Assembly (NCBI GenBank): GCA_907163375.1
Contig: CAJQUW010001866.1
Span: 1,178,001 to 1,242,000, forward strand
Direction of reading: 5' to 3'
Length of the DNA stretch: 64,000 bases
Source of the DNA: Prostheceraeus crozeri
Lineage: Eukaryota > Platyhelminthes > Polycladida > Euryleptidae
This document shows positions 10,341-22,987 of the stretch, one piece after another (within the stretch, counting starts at the first letter, position 1; every line of letters begins with the position of its first letter). The notes under the pieces were generated by a model that searched no databases, was not told where the DNA came from, and saw only the letters and a list, made by a program, of their open reading frames with translations. The position numbers and the translations under genes are program-made.

Positions 10341-10469
10341 TTGAATAACAGCGTAGAAAGTTAGATTTTCATGATTCTAAAGAAGTTGTGATCGAAAGCA
10401 AAATGCAATCATTCGGCGTGCAAAATCCATTTTGGGATAAGAAGTACTATCACTATACAAAGGCAGAAC

Positions 10470-10705
10470 CATATAGTAGGTGTATTAGGTAGAGTGGTAA
10501 CTCCACATTTATTGAATCCCCAATGTGAATACACTTTCGATTTTATTAAATGCACTCAAAGGAGATACAGTCGGAATTGTTTCCAAATGTGAGATATGCA
10601 CATTTATGCAGTTTTGAAGAAATTACCACGGAATTGAGTGATCATGACAGTAATGCAGAAGGAAATGATATTATTTTGCAGATCGTCCGTGTCATGAATT
10701 CATGA
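10470..10705 (+). repeat. Dispersed repeat family R1, copy 2
   Basis: Same series of conserved words as copy 1, more diverged, beginning near GTATTAGGTAGAGTGG and ending near CCGTGTCATGAATTCATG. Confidence 0.75.
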
Positions 10706-11855
10706 AACATGAATTTAGTGAATCATAAATTCATGACGATGAAAATTGAATCAAAAGCATGATATATTTCAGCCAGGACATCACAATAAAATCTCGACTT
10801 TTTCATGAAGACTACTATTATAATGCCGTTCTTTAGATTTCCTTGATGATCAGCATAATTTCCGCTTAGCTACGATGCTTGTCAGTAAATATTCATTCCT
10901 TCTGATATCCAACTTGTTTCATACTACTTATAACGGGCGTCGTGTCGGTAGTATTTAAATTTGCAAAAAGTTAGCTTTTTCAAAACTGTTCAAATAATTT
11001 TTTTGGACCGCAGGAACGTAATCTCCGCAAAAAACTGAATCTTTTTACATAAAAATTTTCACTGTATACAGTTACTTGTTTGAGTCGACACTCTAGCTAT
11101 ATATGCTAACTCTATTGGCAGAACAGTTGATTCAAATAATGAAAAATGACTTCTTAGTCATGTTTTTCACGATAATTTGGCAAGCAGTCTATCCTGAATT
11201 AGAAACTTCAAATATTTTTCTGAATAATGTTTTGATTTCAGAGAAATTGTTATCATTCCTTTGATAAATGTCGCAGTCACTAGAATGGTGTTCTCAAGAG
11301 ATTCAATTCACAATAAATCGTCTCGGCTAATTACAGTGAAGCGTGTTGTGTCTGCAATTGTTGATGCCGTGAGTTTGTGAACGATGAAGAAATTAAAGCA
11401 ACATCAATATTTCATGTAACAATGCATCATCAGTGACGACATCCCATGAGGCAGTCAGAGACGTTTTTCAAAAATGACAAGAATTTGAAATTAAAAAGAA
11501 GTTATGAACCGTTGAATGTCGGCGATGACACAATGAGTGAGGCGGGGATGCAAACTTACATGTAGTGTTTGTGACTTTACACCTGAGTGTCTACTATCCT
11601 GGAAACGTGGCAGACGAATGGATTTCTAGGAGCCTCAGTCGTCTCCAACATGTTTGTGAATCCAAAACCAAAGATATCCATCAATGCAGTCATTAATACA
11701 CTTCCCGTACTGCATCTGACAACTCCAACCAATCACAGAGTCTAGCAATTCTCGCCTTGGGGCCGCAGCCATAGAAATCCTCACTCAGTTATATCAAAAG
11801 GACCTACAAACACTTCGAAATTCCGTGAAAACGTATAACTCGATGGAAGCAAAAC
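10706..11855. other. Interval without a recognised gene
   Basis: No frame with family motifs and no clear repeat boundary was found between repeat R1 copy 2 and the hAT-like MITE. Confidence 0.5.
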
Positions 11856-11863
11856 TGTGGACC

Positions 11864-12385
11864 CGCAGAATTAGATTGTTTAAGCATATCACTTTGCTAG
11901 AAGTGCCGACTGATTCAAAACAATGGCACATGCAGGAACTTATTAAGTGGGCAAAAAGAAATTTTTAATACCTTACAGAGATAGGAAAAATGGTCGTGCG
12001 TCGCTTGCGGATTGCTCTGAATTCCTTCAAAATGCTCAGATCGCCACGACTCCTTCAGATTCGAAGAATTCAGATCATTGCGCAAAAGTTTTCTCGATAC
12101 TGTTGGGCCCTCCGATCATTGTTGAAAAAGTTAGGAAGCGCATGAAAAAACGTTCACAAACTTCGCTACAGAACTTGACATCGTCTGTGTCTCTTTGCTG
12201 TGTGATCCGGTTGATAACAGTCACTGAAACTTCGCACAATGTGGCTTGTTTAATGTTGAACTGGCTGCTCATTGTTCGATTGCTATGGTATTTAGTCAGG
12301 AGATTGTGCCATTTCAATGACGTTGCATGTTCCAATGCTTCCCTTCTAGTCAAACGGAAGAAGAGACGACCTGTCTAATTCTGTG
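11864..12385 (+). mobile_element. hAT-type MITE family H, copy A (522 bp)
   Basis: The terminal inverted repeats are CGCAGAATTAGA at the left and TCTAATTCTGTG at the right. The element is flanked by a perfect 8-bp direct repeat TGTGGACC (11856-11863 and 12386-12393). An 8-bp target duplication is the hallmark of hAT transposons. There is no transposase, so this is a non-autonomous copy. It is nearly identical to copy B. A 143-codon frame spans the body but has no recognisable product and persists only because the two copies are so alike. Confidence 0.88.
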
Positions 12386-12429
12386 TGTGGACCTATTAAT
12401 CCCAACACGCCTGTACCTCATGGTGCAGT

Positions 12430-12715
12430 TGTTGTTGCGAAAACTGGACAGATCGGATAATCCACCCATAGAGTAAGAATGCATATATCAGGTAGAGCAG
12501 CAACTCGGCATTAATTAAATTCCCAATGCGTATACAGTTTCGATTTTATTAAATGAACTACAGTTGGTACCCAGTAACAAATGTGAGACATGCAAATTTT
12601 TACAGTTTCGGAGAAATTTACGGAACTGAGTGATCATAATAACAATACACAAGAGAGTATAGCATTCTGCAAATCATCCGTGTCATGACAACCTTGAAGA
12701 TTCAAAGTTCATTAG
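12430..12715 (+). repeat. Dispersed repeat family R1, copy 3
   Basis: It carries the same ordered words as the copies at 9390 and 10470, including CATAGAGTAAG upstream and CGTGTCATGACAACCTTGAAG at the end. It starts 45 bp right of MITE copy A. Confidence 0.8.
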
Positions 12716-13159
12716 ATTAACTTCTATGGAAGTGACTATTACTCCAATGCTGACCCTCATTAATAAGAGTATTTTCTTAATCGTGATCATGTTACAAATT
12801 ACTCTGCCAATGACAGAGCAAGATATCATAAGACAATGATCATAATTAACTTTCAGAGACGTAAATGGGTCTACAGCATTAATCAGATTCAGATAAGAAA
12901 TGAAACAGAAATTTTCTGACTTTCACTATAATGCGGTTCATGGAATTCCTTTATAATCAGCTTATTTTCTGATTAATTTCGTTATGTTTGATGTCCAATT
13001 AGTTTCATCCTTCTTGTATTTTGAGGTATGAATTAACCTCGCCTCACTGGAATTCGCCCTGCTGATCTCCCAAACTATTGCACTAATATTGCCAAGCCAC
13101 ACATCAATCGAATAGGCGTTCAAAGGGGGTTCAGAAAGACAGAAATAGTTTTATTTTTG

Positions 13160-13760
13160 AAGTCATCCATCGGCTGAGGTGAAGGTCAACGGTCAAATAA
13201 CTCAAACTTTTAGTTCAACTAAAACATCACTAAAAAGGCACAGCTTCTGCAGGTGAAGAACAATCCAATTCGATGAATTTTATCGAGACACTGAGGCCAA
13301 AAGAAATATGATTCTGAAATTTTTCAATAAATGCTGATCAGATGCAGAACTAAAAAGTGCAAAAATAATAAAGATGATATTTGAAATTTGAAATTTGAAT
13401 TTAAAATTTCAAATATGCATATATGATAAGTAGACAATTTCCAATTCAAAGACTTTGCATTTGTGAATATCTCTACATTAATAGGAAGAATCCTTCTGTA
13501 ATCTTAACTTAGTTCATCAAGAATTGATGCCGCAATATACATTAGAAGTGAATATATACCGAAATCAGCCAAATATTCCAATCATTCAAATTTTGAAATA
13601 CATTCTACGCAAAACTATTCTTCCAACTTTATTTTCCTTCAGTCAAAAGTTGCATAATACGCAGAGAGTAAGCTACTAGAAATCTGGCAGCTATAGCCTG
13701 CTTGGTTTAAAAGATGCCGGTATTCAAAAAATTCTACAGGAGAGGGATGCAATCGATCAC
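13160..13760 (+). repeat. Dispersed repeat family R2, copy 1 (about 600 bp)
   Basis: Read against the reverse complement of 48390-49030, long stretches align: the AGGTCAAATAA block, CTTCTGCAG followed by TGAAGAAC, TTATCGAGACA, GCTGATCAGATG, the AT-rich palindrome around 13380-13417, and the block containing CAAGAATTGATGCCGCAAT. Identity is about 75-80% by eye. No coding capacity is seen. Confidence 0.8.
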
Positions 13761-14017
13761 TTTGCTTTTGCTGAGACAATTGTCCCCCCATTAAGGATGT
13801 TGTTGTTCCCCATTTCGTTGTTGTATATTGTCTCTCTTCCTCTTGTTCGATTGCTATTGTCATGATGCACGGTGTGATTAGTATTCCTTGGTGTTCGATT
13901 GCTGTGCATGTTCGGAGTCAGTAAATGAATTATAATCTTGGCAAACGGTTGTTCTAAAGCACAGTTGAAAGATGCCAATTTCGATAATTGTCATTCTTTG
14001 AAGATATTAGGTGCAGC

Positions 14018-14539
14018 CACAGAATTAGACAGGTCGTCTCTTCTTCCGTTTGACTAGAAGGGAAGCATTGGAACATGCAACGTCATTGAAATGGCACAAT
14101 CTCCTGACTAAATACCATAGCAATCGAACAATGAGCAGCCAGTTCAACATTAAACAAGCCACATTGTGCGAAGTTTCAGTGACTGTTATCAACCGGATCA
14201 CACAGCAAAGAGACACAGACGATGTCAAGTTCTGTAGCGAAGTTTGTGAACGTTTTTTCATGCGCTTCCTAACTTTTTCAACAATGATCGGAGGGCCCAA
14301 CAGTATCGAGAAAACTTTTGCGCAATGATCTGAATTCTTCGAATCTGAAGGAGTCGTGGCGATCTGAGCATTTTGAAGGAATTCAGAGCAATCCGCAAGC
14401 GACGCACGACCATTTTTCCTATCTCTGTAAGGTATTAAAAATTTCTTTTTGCCCACTTAATAAGTTCCTGCATGTGCCATTGTTTTGAATCAGTCGGCAC
14501 TTCTAGCAAAGTGATATGCTTAAACAATCTAATTCTGTG
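14018..14539 (-). mobile_element. hAT-type MITE family H, copy B (522 bp, inverted)
   Basis: Same length and almost the same sequence as copy A but in the opposite direction. It is bounded by CACAGAATTAGA and TCTAATTCTGTG, with an 8-bp flank GGTGCAGC on the left and GATGCAGC on the right (7 of 8 match). With copy A it forms a 522-bp inverted repeat around a 1,632-bp spacer. Confidence 0.88.
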
Positions 14540-15490
14540 GATGCAGCTATAGTTCCACCGTGGATGATGCATGAAAAAAGGACTTTTTGACTGCAAATCG
14601 TGATTGCACAGCATATATTTTGTAGTGAAATAAATGAATGACATGTCATGTTCAGGTCATTCATTATCAATTGGTGTGGAGCTAGCGATTCTTTGGGTGA
14701 TAAACAGAACTTTTCCTCTTGTTGCTTCCGTCATTATTACGTGGAATGTGATCAACAACCAAATACATTGCATTTCTTTACAAAATTTTGCTAGGTATAT
14801 TGTCTGTTTTTTCGACTGCAACCTTTCCACTGTTTATATACGTATTCTGTCACAATCCGTCAAACATCATTTTGGTTGTGTTCAAATAAATTAACCCTCT
14901 GTAATGTTGATCAGAATTTTGTGAAAATTAGACAAAGCGTTATGTGGACAACCATTCACTATTCCAAAATATATCAAACCCCAAAAACTATTCCATTTAA
15001 AAGGACATCAAAATTCATAATAGCCATCTTTTTGATGTATTGATCTTCCACTTCAAATGTAAGATTCTGGAATTATACTATTTTGCATATCACTTTATCT
15101 GATGTAACGCAGAATATGAATGGGCTGGCAAAATGAAGGATATCCAGATACATGCGCATTCAATTAGGCTACCATTTGCTTTTGTTGGCAGTTTGTCTTC
15201 CATGAGATAAATATAATCTTCCATTTTTTTGTCCACCGAATTGCTATTATGCAGGTTGCAAACTGACACATACATACATCCTTATCAAGAAACCGTCAGA
15301 AATTGTATATTTTCTATAGAAATTTGAATCCCATTAATCACGCAAAATTTACCATCGTATGGTGACCTGTCATGTTTCATAATGGAAAAATGCTAATCAA
15401 AAATTTGTGAAATATCAAGATACAGACTTCAAGATATCCGTGCTTAGAGGTAATTATGGAAATTATTAACCTCATCTGAAATATATCTAT
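14540..15490. other. Interval without a recognised gene
   Basis: AT-rich DNA with short unremarkable frames only. Confidence 0.5.
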
Positions 15491-15495
15491 AATGC

Positions 15496-15603
15496 AGCAT
15501 TAGATCATGGATTTTTAGGTCAGTAGTATCAGACATAGGCGAGGCTGGGTTAGGAGCCCAGACTGTCTGATATCTCTGCCCGCAAAATCCATGATATAAT
15601 GCT
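15496..15603. other. 108-nt nested hairpin
   Basis: The outer arms (15496-15516 and 15584-15603) pair over about 20 bp with one mismatch, around ATCATGGATTTT and its complement. After a partly paired internal loop, a second perfect 9-bp stem follows: TATCAGACA (15527-15535) with TGTCTGATA (15564-15572). An inner stem is CTGGG (15545-15549) with CCCAG (15557-15561). Three co-linear stems make chance unlikely. It could be a small foldback transposon or a structured RNA such as a miRNA precursor. Confidence 0.7.
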
Positions 15604-15609
15604 TTTGTA

Positions 15610-18600
15610 TGTAACTCTTAAGAAGTACATGAATATTGCAATTATTGATCAATGCTAGTAACAGATAATGAGAGAGAACCTTTGATTGACTTTTATTGAA
15701 GTCTGTGAAAGTTTGCTCTCTCAATAGATGGTAATTCATGAAGTTTGAAAGTCTATTAATGTGTGCAAATGTGAGTTGATTTAAAATTCAGATTTCTAAA
15801 AATGATCTGAAATGTCAGTTTACCAATTCATTCATTAATGGAGTCTCAAGCTGGAGTGACGTACGACGGTTCATGGCTATCTGGTACTGTGAGAATTCTA
15901 TGTGAAATTGGCGGGCATATAGTGGTGCATTCTATAGGCTACCCTCTAATTCAAGGCAATAATGCATTTCGAACTCATTTCAATCATTTCTATGACCTCC
16001 AAAGTCATCGAGAGTGAAATAGAACATGCATTATGACAGATAATGGATGTTCATTTCGGTCATATAGAACTTATTAACATTAGGCACTAACTTCTATAAT
16101 GACCTCAAAATCATCTATTAGCTATTACAAATGTCATAGAAATAATAGCCAGTCATTAGGAGGAGGCAGCTGCATGGATATCTATTGCCAGTTGTGATTT
16201 TACGACAAGTGGTTAAATACAATACCTGATACAATACCTCATGTCTATTTCCATTATCATGAAAGCACAATGCACTTTTTTATAATGAAATATCATCTGA
16301 ACAGCATTATTATTAATGGTAAAATGATCACGCACATGATTTAATGTACAAACAAATTCGCATTCTAGCAATACTGCAGTTGAGTTGTTTCTGAGAGTCA
16401 ATTTTTATTGCTATTTGTAGCTCACAGCAGATGTGCAATCTGTCTGTCTACATCAAAATCTGCTTGCCTTTTTCGCATTTACTTTGTGCATTGACTATTA
16501 CTGAAACATTAAGAAGTATATTTTGGAAATTACTTAAAATCATTATATGGCTCGAACATTGGTTATTCATAGTCTTCACGTAACTGATTAAATGGACGGA
16601 AATATAGTTTTAACACAGACATCGACCAGAAAAAAACTGATTGGTGCTTCCACACACAAGTAGATCAAGTCACCATGAGGGCTATTTTACCGTAGTATTT
16701 GATGCAGGACATTGAACAGTTTTGTACTAATAGGGTGACTGTGACTACATTTATTTTGCTTTTTTTCTATTTGTATTTATTTCTTCTTGCATTTGAACAA
16801 TGCTTTATAACCATTCAGTATGCGCCCATCTGTGTAATATTGCAATAAAAACAAATTTCATTTTTCATGGCTGCGCCGCTTCCCTTGGTGAATTTGCATT
16901 CGGAGGAAGTTGCATCCGACAATTAGACAGAATGTGAAAATGATTTTGACTCACTAAGGCATAGAGATATTGACAACAATATAACAATCAAAATGAAGGA
17001 AAACCAAACGGGATATATCAAAAGATAGCAGAAAAATATATACATAAATCACGATTAGTAGAAATCAGGAGAAAAAGGTAACAAGTTAAAAAGAGAAAGT
17101 CATAAAAGTCTCAAGCTGAAAATAAGTTCTTTCTGTACACATAAAAGTGGCTTAAACACTTTTATATAGACACTTTCTAAAATTGTCAGTGAAAACTTAA
17201 ACCGAGTACGTTTTAAAAATAAAAATTTGAAAGTTTCGTCACACAAAACCTGAGAGCGTTTGTCGCAAGTGATCAACTGTTCTAGCAACGGCGGATGACG
17301 GAGCATTCGTAGATCTCGGGCGTTTATCTTTTCGGAGCCATTTTGGAAGGTGCTCAGCTATTCTAGTGCCCACGTGTCTAACCGCTTTGATTAGTGTGTT
17401 CCACACAGGGAACCAAACGCTCATAACTAGATACGCATGTAATAACGGTTACCTGCACTTTTATGCTTACATCTTGGATGCAAAGAAGATGTTAGAGAAT
17501 TTCTGTAGTATAACATGTCGTATATCAAAAATGAAAGATGCATCAGACATTTTTTCTGTAATCATAGATATCGTTGAATTAAGTTTTTCCGCATAGCTTG
17601 CAGTTTTCATAACTTTACTTGCCATGGTAAAAATTCGACTCAAATTTCACATTTCAAGCGGGATGTTTATTTATTATTAATTTAATTTATCTAATCTATT
17701 TATTATCATTTATATTTAATCTCATTTATCATTAAATCAGCCGACTGGAAAGGATAAGTTACTCTGAATAGGACAAGGGTGTCAGTTCACCTGTGCACAG
17801 AAGAGAAAGCGTAAAATTCATTGGCATCCGAGGAAGCAGCGGTTCACGATATAAGAATGGTGAGGAGCCACTTTAGAACGAAACGGCTGTCAAAGAATTT
17901 CTGATGACAAGTTGCCATGAAAGGTCACCAGGAGTAGGAATAACTAAAATCAAAATCATATTAGTCCTATTCAAAATGATCACCTGATATGCTCCTCTTC
18001 TCTCTCCTTTCCTTTACCTCTCGCAGGTTCACCTTCTGTTTTTACGCGTCCGTGGCATGGATGTGACGATGCGATGAACAAAGCTGTTGATTTTTCAATG
18101 CAAGCCAATTAGCTGCTACAAGGCTTCTCAAAATTACGTTTATCAGTTTTTTGAGATGGCGCTAAGACTGGTGAGGGTTTTGATGTTGCAAAATATCTAA
18201 AAATCAACTTCCTTGAAGTTTAGCTGAGGTCATAGCATGTCAAACATCAACGTTATAGGCATGTAACATCACACAAAAGCTAACAGATTTCAATGAGCCC
18301 ATTAGAGTCCATTGATGCATTAATTAAATGATGCTCTATAAAAGTAATGACATAACCTACAACATTATTTTTCATGGATGCATTCCAAAATAATCTTCTT
18401 CAAACAGAAATTGAAAAACTTGTTTGAAGTTTTCACTCATGAACGCGCGCAAATTAATTCCATTAATCAATTTTCGGAAATGGCGACCTGCAAGAGTTGA
18501 GTTTGCGGCAGTTTTCGACGAATATGTAATCGTTTTCTCTAGCCCTCTCTCTCTGTTCTGCATATATTTGATTCCGTAATCGATTTATGCAACCCTTTTA

Positions 18601-19120
18601 TTTGACATTTATCATCTTGGAGCAGAGTATCTTTGACATGCTGTTTCATAGATATTATACAATCAACGAGTTACGTGATGTAATCTCTTGCCCAGAGCAT
18701 TTTCTGACATGGATTTGATTGCAATAAATGTCTTCTCCACTCTATATGTGATCGCGTAGATTGCATAATTTTTTTTTATTTTTTTTAATTAGAACATGGC
18801 GTTCGAAAATATGCCAACCTGAGGAAATAATTACCATTCATCTTCCGCTTCAGAAATTAGATGAGAAATCAGCATGACATGATTCAAGGAATTTTATTTA
18901 TTAACAAATTTATGTAACTGAAATTTGATTCCTTACTAATAGAGTCAGCAAGGATATTTACGTCAATCAAGTCGAGAATCGCAGTATGTCTTACTGCAGA
19001 CAGAGGCTGCAGAAATATTTGATAAGGAAACTGTAAAAAGTGCAAAATGCATGTAGGCGTTTGAATTTTCGAATCCGCCGTCGAGAGCGCATTCCTCCAT
19101 ACCGAACTCAGCTGGCTTCC
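15610..19120. other. AT-rich interval without a confident gene
   Basis: A (TTAT)-like low-complexity tract lies near 17665-17735. A locally GC-richer minus-strand frame of 61 codons (17424-17239) looks somewhat exon-like but has no family match that I recognise and no good splice site at its end. Confidence 0.45.
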
Positions 19121-19128
19121 GATGAATG

Positions 19129-19612
19129 CACAGAATTAAATATTTTGTTTATCTGCTTCGGTTTGATAGAAGTGTGATTAATACGAAATGGACGGCACAT
19201 CGAGGAACCTATTAAGGGGGCAAAAAGGAGTTCCTAACACCTTACAGTGATAGGAAAAAAGTCGTGCGTCGCTTAAGGATTAACCTGAGTTTCAGCAAAG
19301 TGCTTCGATTGCCAAAATTCCTTCAGATTCGAAGAATTCAGATCATTGCGCACAAGTTTTCTCCATAATGTTGGCCCTTCCGATCATTATCAAGGAAAGT
19401 AGCAGGCGTAAGAAAATTAGTTCACTTGATGATTTCACATCCTCTCCTCGACATTCCTCACTGTATAGTGCATACATTGAATCGAAGGCAGGCATCGATG
19501 TGTGTTTTTAGAGCAAGTTGTCTAATTCTGTGATGTGCCATTTCGATATTAAGGTTACATATGTTTCTTCCTTTCTAGGAAACCGAAGCGCGCACAGATG
19601 AATCTAATTGTG
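19129..19612 (+). mobile_element. hAT-type MITE family H, copy C (diverged subfamily)
   Basis: The left end CACAGAATTAAATATT and the right end AATCTAATTGTG frame an internal region that aligns with copies A and B, for example GATAGGAAAAA followed by GTCGTGCGTCGCTT, and TTCGAAGAATTCAGATCATT. The 8-bp flank GATGAATG at 19121-19128 recurs at 19615-19622, two bases beyond the right end. It shares end segments with copy D, such as the block around TTTCTAGGAAACCGAAGCG. Confidence 0.75.
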
Positions 19613-20119
19613 AGGATGAATGAGCGCATAACATTCAAGATCGGATGCTTGTGCTCTGAAGAACGTTACCAGAATTCACTTTTGTACATTAATCAAATGA
19701 ATGGATGTGTTTGTTCCTTCCTGCTCTTCTAAGACCGCTCCTCATTGAAGGCACTTCTCATCACAGCAATATCCCGCGCAGATCGTGCATTCTGTCTGCA
19801 TGGACCACAGAGATAAATTGCTTCGTCTGCGTGTTTCGGTCCCTCACACCCACTAACCCACACGCAAATGAATCTATCTCTCTGGTTTGTATGGAGAGGA
19901 ATTCTGTTTTTAGCATCAGTTGCCGTGGGATCAACTGAAGCACCAAAAACGCATCACTGATGTTGTCAAAGTGCGTCACAATCACCATAGAAATCACAAT
20001 GACGAATGTGTCCGCCGATGAAAGTCAGTGCATGATGCCGAAGCTGTCGATGATTAGTTTCTGTACCGACTGTTTGCGTAGTAAATCAGTGTACTATTCA
20101 TGATGAAGAAGCTTTCTAA

Positions 20120-21580
20120 TAGACAAATCAAAGAAAGTTGCGGTACGAAAATATGGATCTATAAATAGCATATTGACGGTGCTATTCACGTAAAGTTCCC
20201 TTATTCACCCGTGTCCGCTATGTCAAGTCAACAACCACTTAGTAGCGGCACAATTAGCGCACAATGAGTGCAATTTGTCATGCAGCGCATAATAAGCGAT
20301 AACTACCTTACTGCTTGACAGCGCGGCGGAGATTAATTAAACGGTTTCGGCACGTTGTCATACTTTGATGCTTTAAAGCATCTAGAATATTTAGTACAGA
20401 TAGCGCTTCAATGTATTCATCTCTTCACTACTGTCGTTCAATAGGAGAAAGAATAGAGAGCTAAGTTAGCGTCTTCATAGCGTATTCATCATGAAATCAC
20501 GCTATTTCAATTGGACTGAGTGTCACAGTGGAACCTTTTGGACAATATTTGTAGAAAATTATCATTGATAATAATTCGATTTCTATGGCTCGTCGAATGT
20601 TTCATTATAGGTAAATCTCAAGGTGAAAGCTATCTTAGCGCATTGTTAATCGATATATTTGGCATGTGTTTCAGAATAACTCCAGACTTAGCCATCGTAA
20701 ATATCGATTGTTCTATTTCTATGTCCTGAAATTAACGTCTGCATACAACGAATACAATGTATGCAACCACAATGCGATAAGTAGCGATAAATTGTTCGAT
20801 AATAGTTATTGCATGATGAGGGTCATTCATCGTCCGTCGAACAATAAAGAAAGTCACGGTACGAAAACATGGATCTATAAATAGCGTATTGATGATGCTA
20901 TTCACGTAAAGTTCCCTCATTCATGCGTGCCCGCTTTGTCAAGTTAACAACCACATACATAGAAATAAACTGTTTATCTGAAGTTCGCTAGAATGGAAAT
21001 TGACTCAAGGTCGCGGCACATCCGGGGGAACTAAGTTGGGGCATGAAGAACCAATTAAAAGCTTCGATTTACTCATGTGACAAATTCTAATCCAATAATA
21101 CAGACGTTGGCAGGTGCATCTAAGTGAAAATGCGTGCGATTTATGTGCCGTTATTGTGCATTCCATGAAGCTTAATTTCCATTCTAGAGGTATTATTGTT
21201 GTCAATTTCTATGACCACATAGCATCGGCATAATTAGCACACAATGAGTGCCAATTGTCATGCTACGGATAATAAGAGCTATTGTCATTCTTATTAACCA
21301 TGCAGTGGTCATCAAAGCTTTGCACTCGGCATAGAAATAGATTGTTTATCTAAAGTTGACTAATTGTCGCGGAACATCCAGGGGAACTAAGTTGGGGCAT
21401 GAACCACCAATGAAAAGCTCAGAATTACACATGTGACTGATTCTGACCCAATGATTCAGCTGCTGACAAGTGTATCTGAGTGAAAATGCATGCGATTTTT
21501 GTGCCACTATTGTGTATAACATGAAGTTTTACTTCCATTCTAGAGGTTTTATTGTTATCAATTTCTATGGCGCTGGGTTA
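20120..21580 (+). repeat. Cluster of diverged direct repeats
   Basis: One block (near 20125-20250) recurs at about 20845-20960, with words such as GGATCTATAAATAGC and TATTCACGTAAAGTTCCC. A second block at about 20960-21230 recurs at about 21330-21575, with words GGGGAACTAAGTTGGGGCATG, TCTGAGTGAAAATGC-like and CCATTCTAGAGGT. ATTAGCACACAATGAGTGC also recurs (20250 and 21232). The mosaic suggests several rounds of local duplication of an older repeat. Confidence 0.75.
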
Positions 21581-22981
21581 GGGAAGTGATCAATCTCCTG
21601 TCTTTAGATCAATGCATGAAAGCAGCACAATTTGAAATCTCAGATCAGACGGATGACGAAGTAGCCTCTTGATGATTACAGAAACCAATCGCAAATGGGT
21701 TCATGATGCTGTTAGAGATTAGCTGGCTTAACAGTGTTTTTGTGCGGTCACCCCAGTACGATTACTTCACAGGATGGCGGTCTCCTTTCGAACTATGGCG
21801 TTCTGTTCGAGTTTTTGCGGCATCTCCGATCTTAACTTTGTTTCACATGTCATCGGTTAAGAAGGCGCTGCAGAGAAATTAGAAAGTTAGAAAAGTATCT
21901 ATTACTTTGTGAATGGAAATATCATGCAAATTTCAATTCACACCTTCCTGAAAAGCTGTGATTGCTGAATCACACATTCTGAGATTATACATTTGAAACT
22001 ATCAATGAATTTTAGGATTTCGCTCACTGTGCTTGTGGTGAAGGCCGTTATAAAGCTTGAGTTCTATTGAATAATAAGGACTTCGATGACATACTTCCAT
22101 CGATTGACATAAAATTTAGACATCTAGCCAATCCATGCTGGACTATGAGGAGGAGAAAATGCAGGTCAGCTACTAAACGCAAAAAGACCAAAATCCTACA
22201 CATTGGAGGGAATACCGATATAGCAGAAACAGGCTTAAGTTCATGCATCATGATTTTATGTGATAGAAACAAGTAAATAAAAATGTCATGTACACGTCTA
22301 GATAAAGGAACACAAGGACGAGCTCTAATAATAATATTGATAATAATAAACGTATGAAAAATTTCCCAATATTGGCAATCGTATGAAAACACCAGCAAGT
22401 ATTGCAAAAGTACATAATGAGAAGTAGGAGTATAGTGTCTTAACAAATGAAGTAAATTTACATGTAGGGAAAGCGCATCAAAGCTGGCGACCATCATTGT
22501 AAAGTTTTGACATTGAGATAATTAATAACTTTTCACGTCGTGCAGAGAGGATTTGCGAGAGACCAAACTTGTTTGAGTTGCTCATGACCGGCAGTCGAAG
22601 ATGATTCAATGGCTGCAATCTATCTTGGATCATTTAAAGAAATAATCTAAAGGCTTCCTAGTGCTCTATAATCATGGAAACTGTCAAGCATCCAAAAACA
22701 GTTGCGATATCTTCTCCACCAGCGGTGACTGCCTTACAAAGCAAGCACCGAGACAACCTACCTTTTTTGGAAATCGAGTAATCGATTAATTGAAATCATT
22801 TGCTCAGAGAAATCTATTCCCTGTAATTATTCACTCATATGAATCAATTGATTGTAAATACTCGGTCCCAGAAATATTTTTGATTGTACATGATATTTTT
22901 CGCTCACAGAAATCAACTAAAATTGCAAATCTTCGCTCACAGAAACCAGTTGTTTTATCACAGCAGTGGTTCCTATGCATG
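21581..22981. other. Interval left of the Polinton, no recognised gene
   Basis: By the layout of the receptor gene this is probably part of the same intron as the Polinton. Short words TTCGCTCACAGAAA repeat at about 22899 and 22928. No exon for the missing receptor N-terminus was found. Confidence 0.5.
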
Positions 22982-22987
22982 CATGTT
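22982..22987. repeat. Target-site duplication of the Polinton, left
   Basis: CATGTT directly precedes the element and is repeated exactly at 46548-46553. Six base pairs is the duplication length known for Polintons. Confidence 0.95.

Noticed and set aside
11947-12378. Identical 143-codon frames in the two MITE copies
   Set aside because: They lie inside non-autonomous hAT-like elements. Identity follows from the recent duplication, and the translation has no motif.
17239-17424. Possible 61-codon exon on the minus strand
   Set aside because: Locally less AT-rich but no recognised family, no convincing donor and no partner exons.
19705-22497. Missing N-terminal exons of the GPCR in the left flank
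   Set aside because: I looked for TM1-TM3 signatures (GN..V, LA..D, and a DR codon at a donor) and found none. They are probably left of the window.
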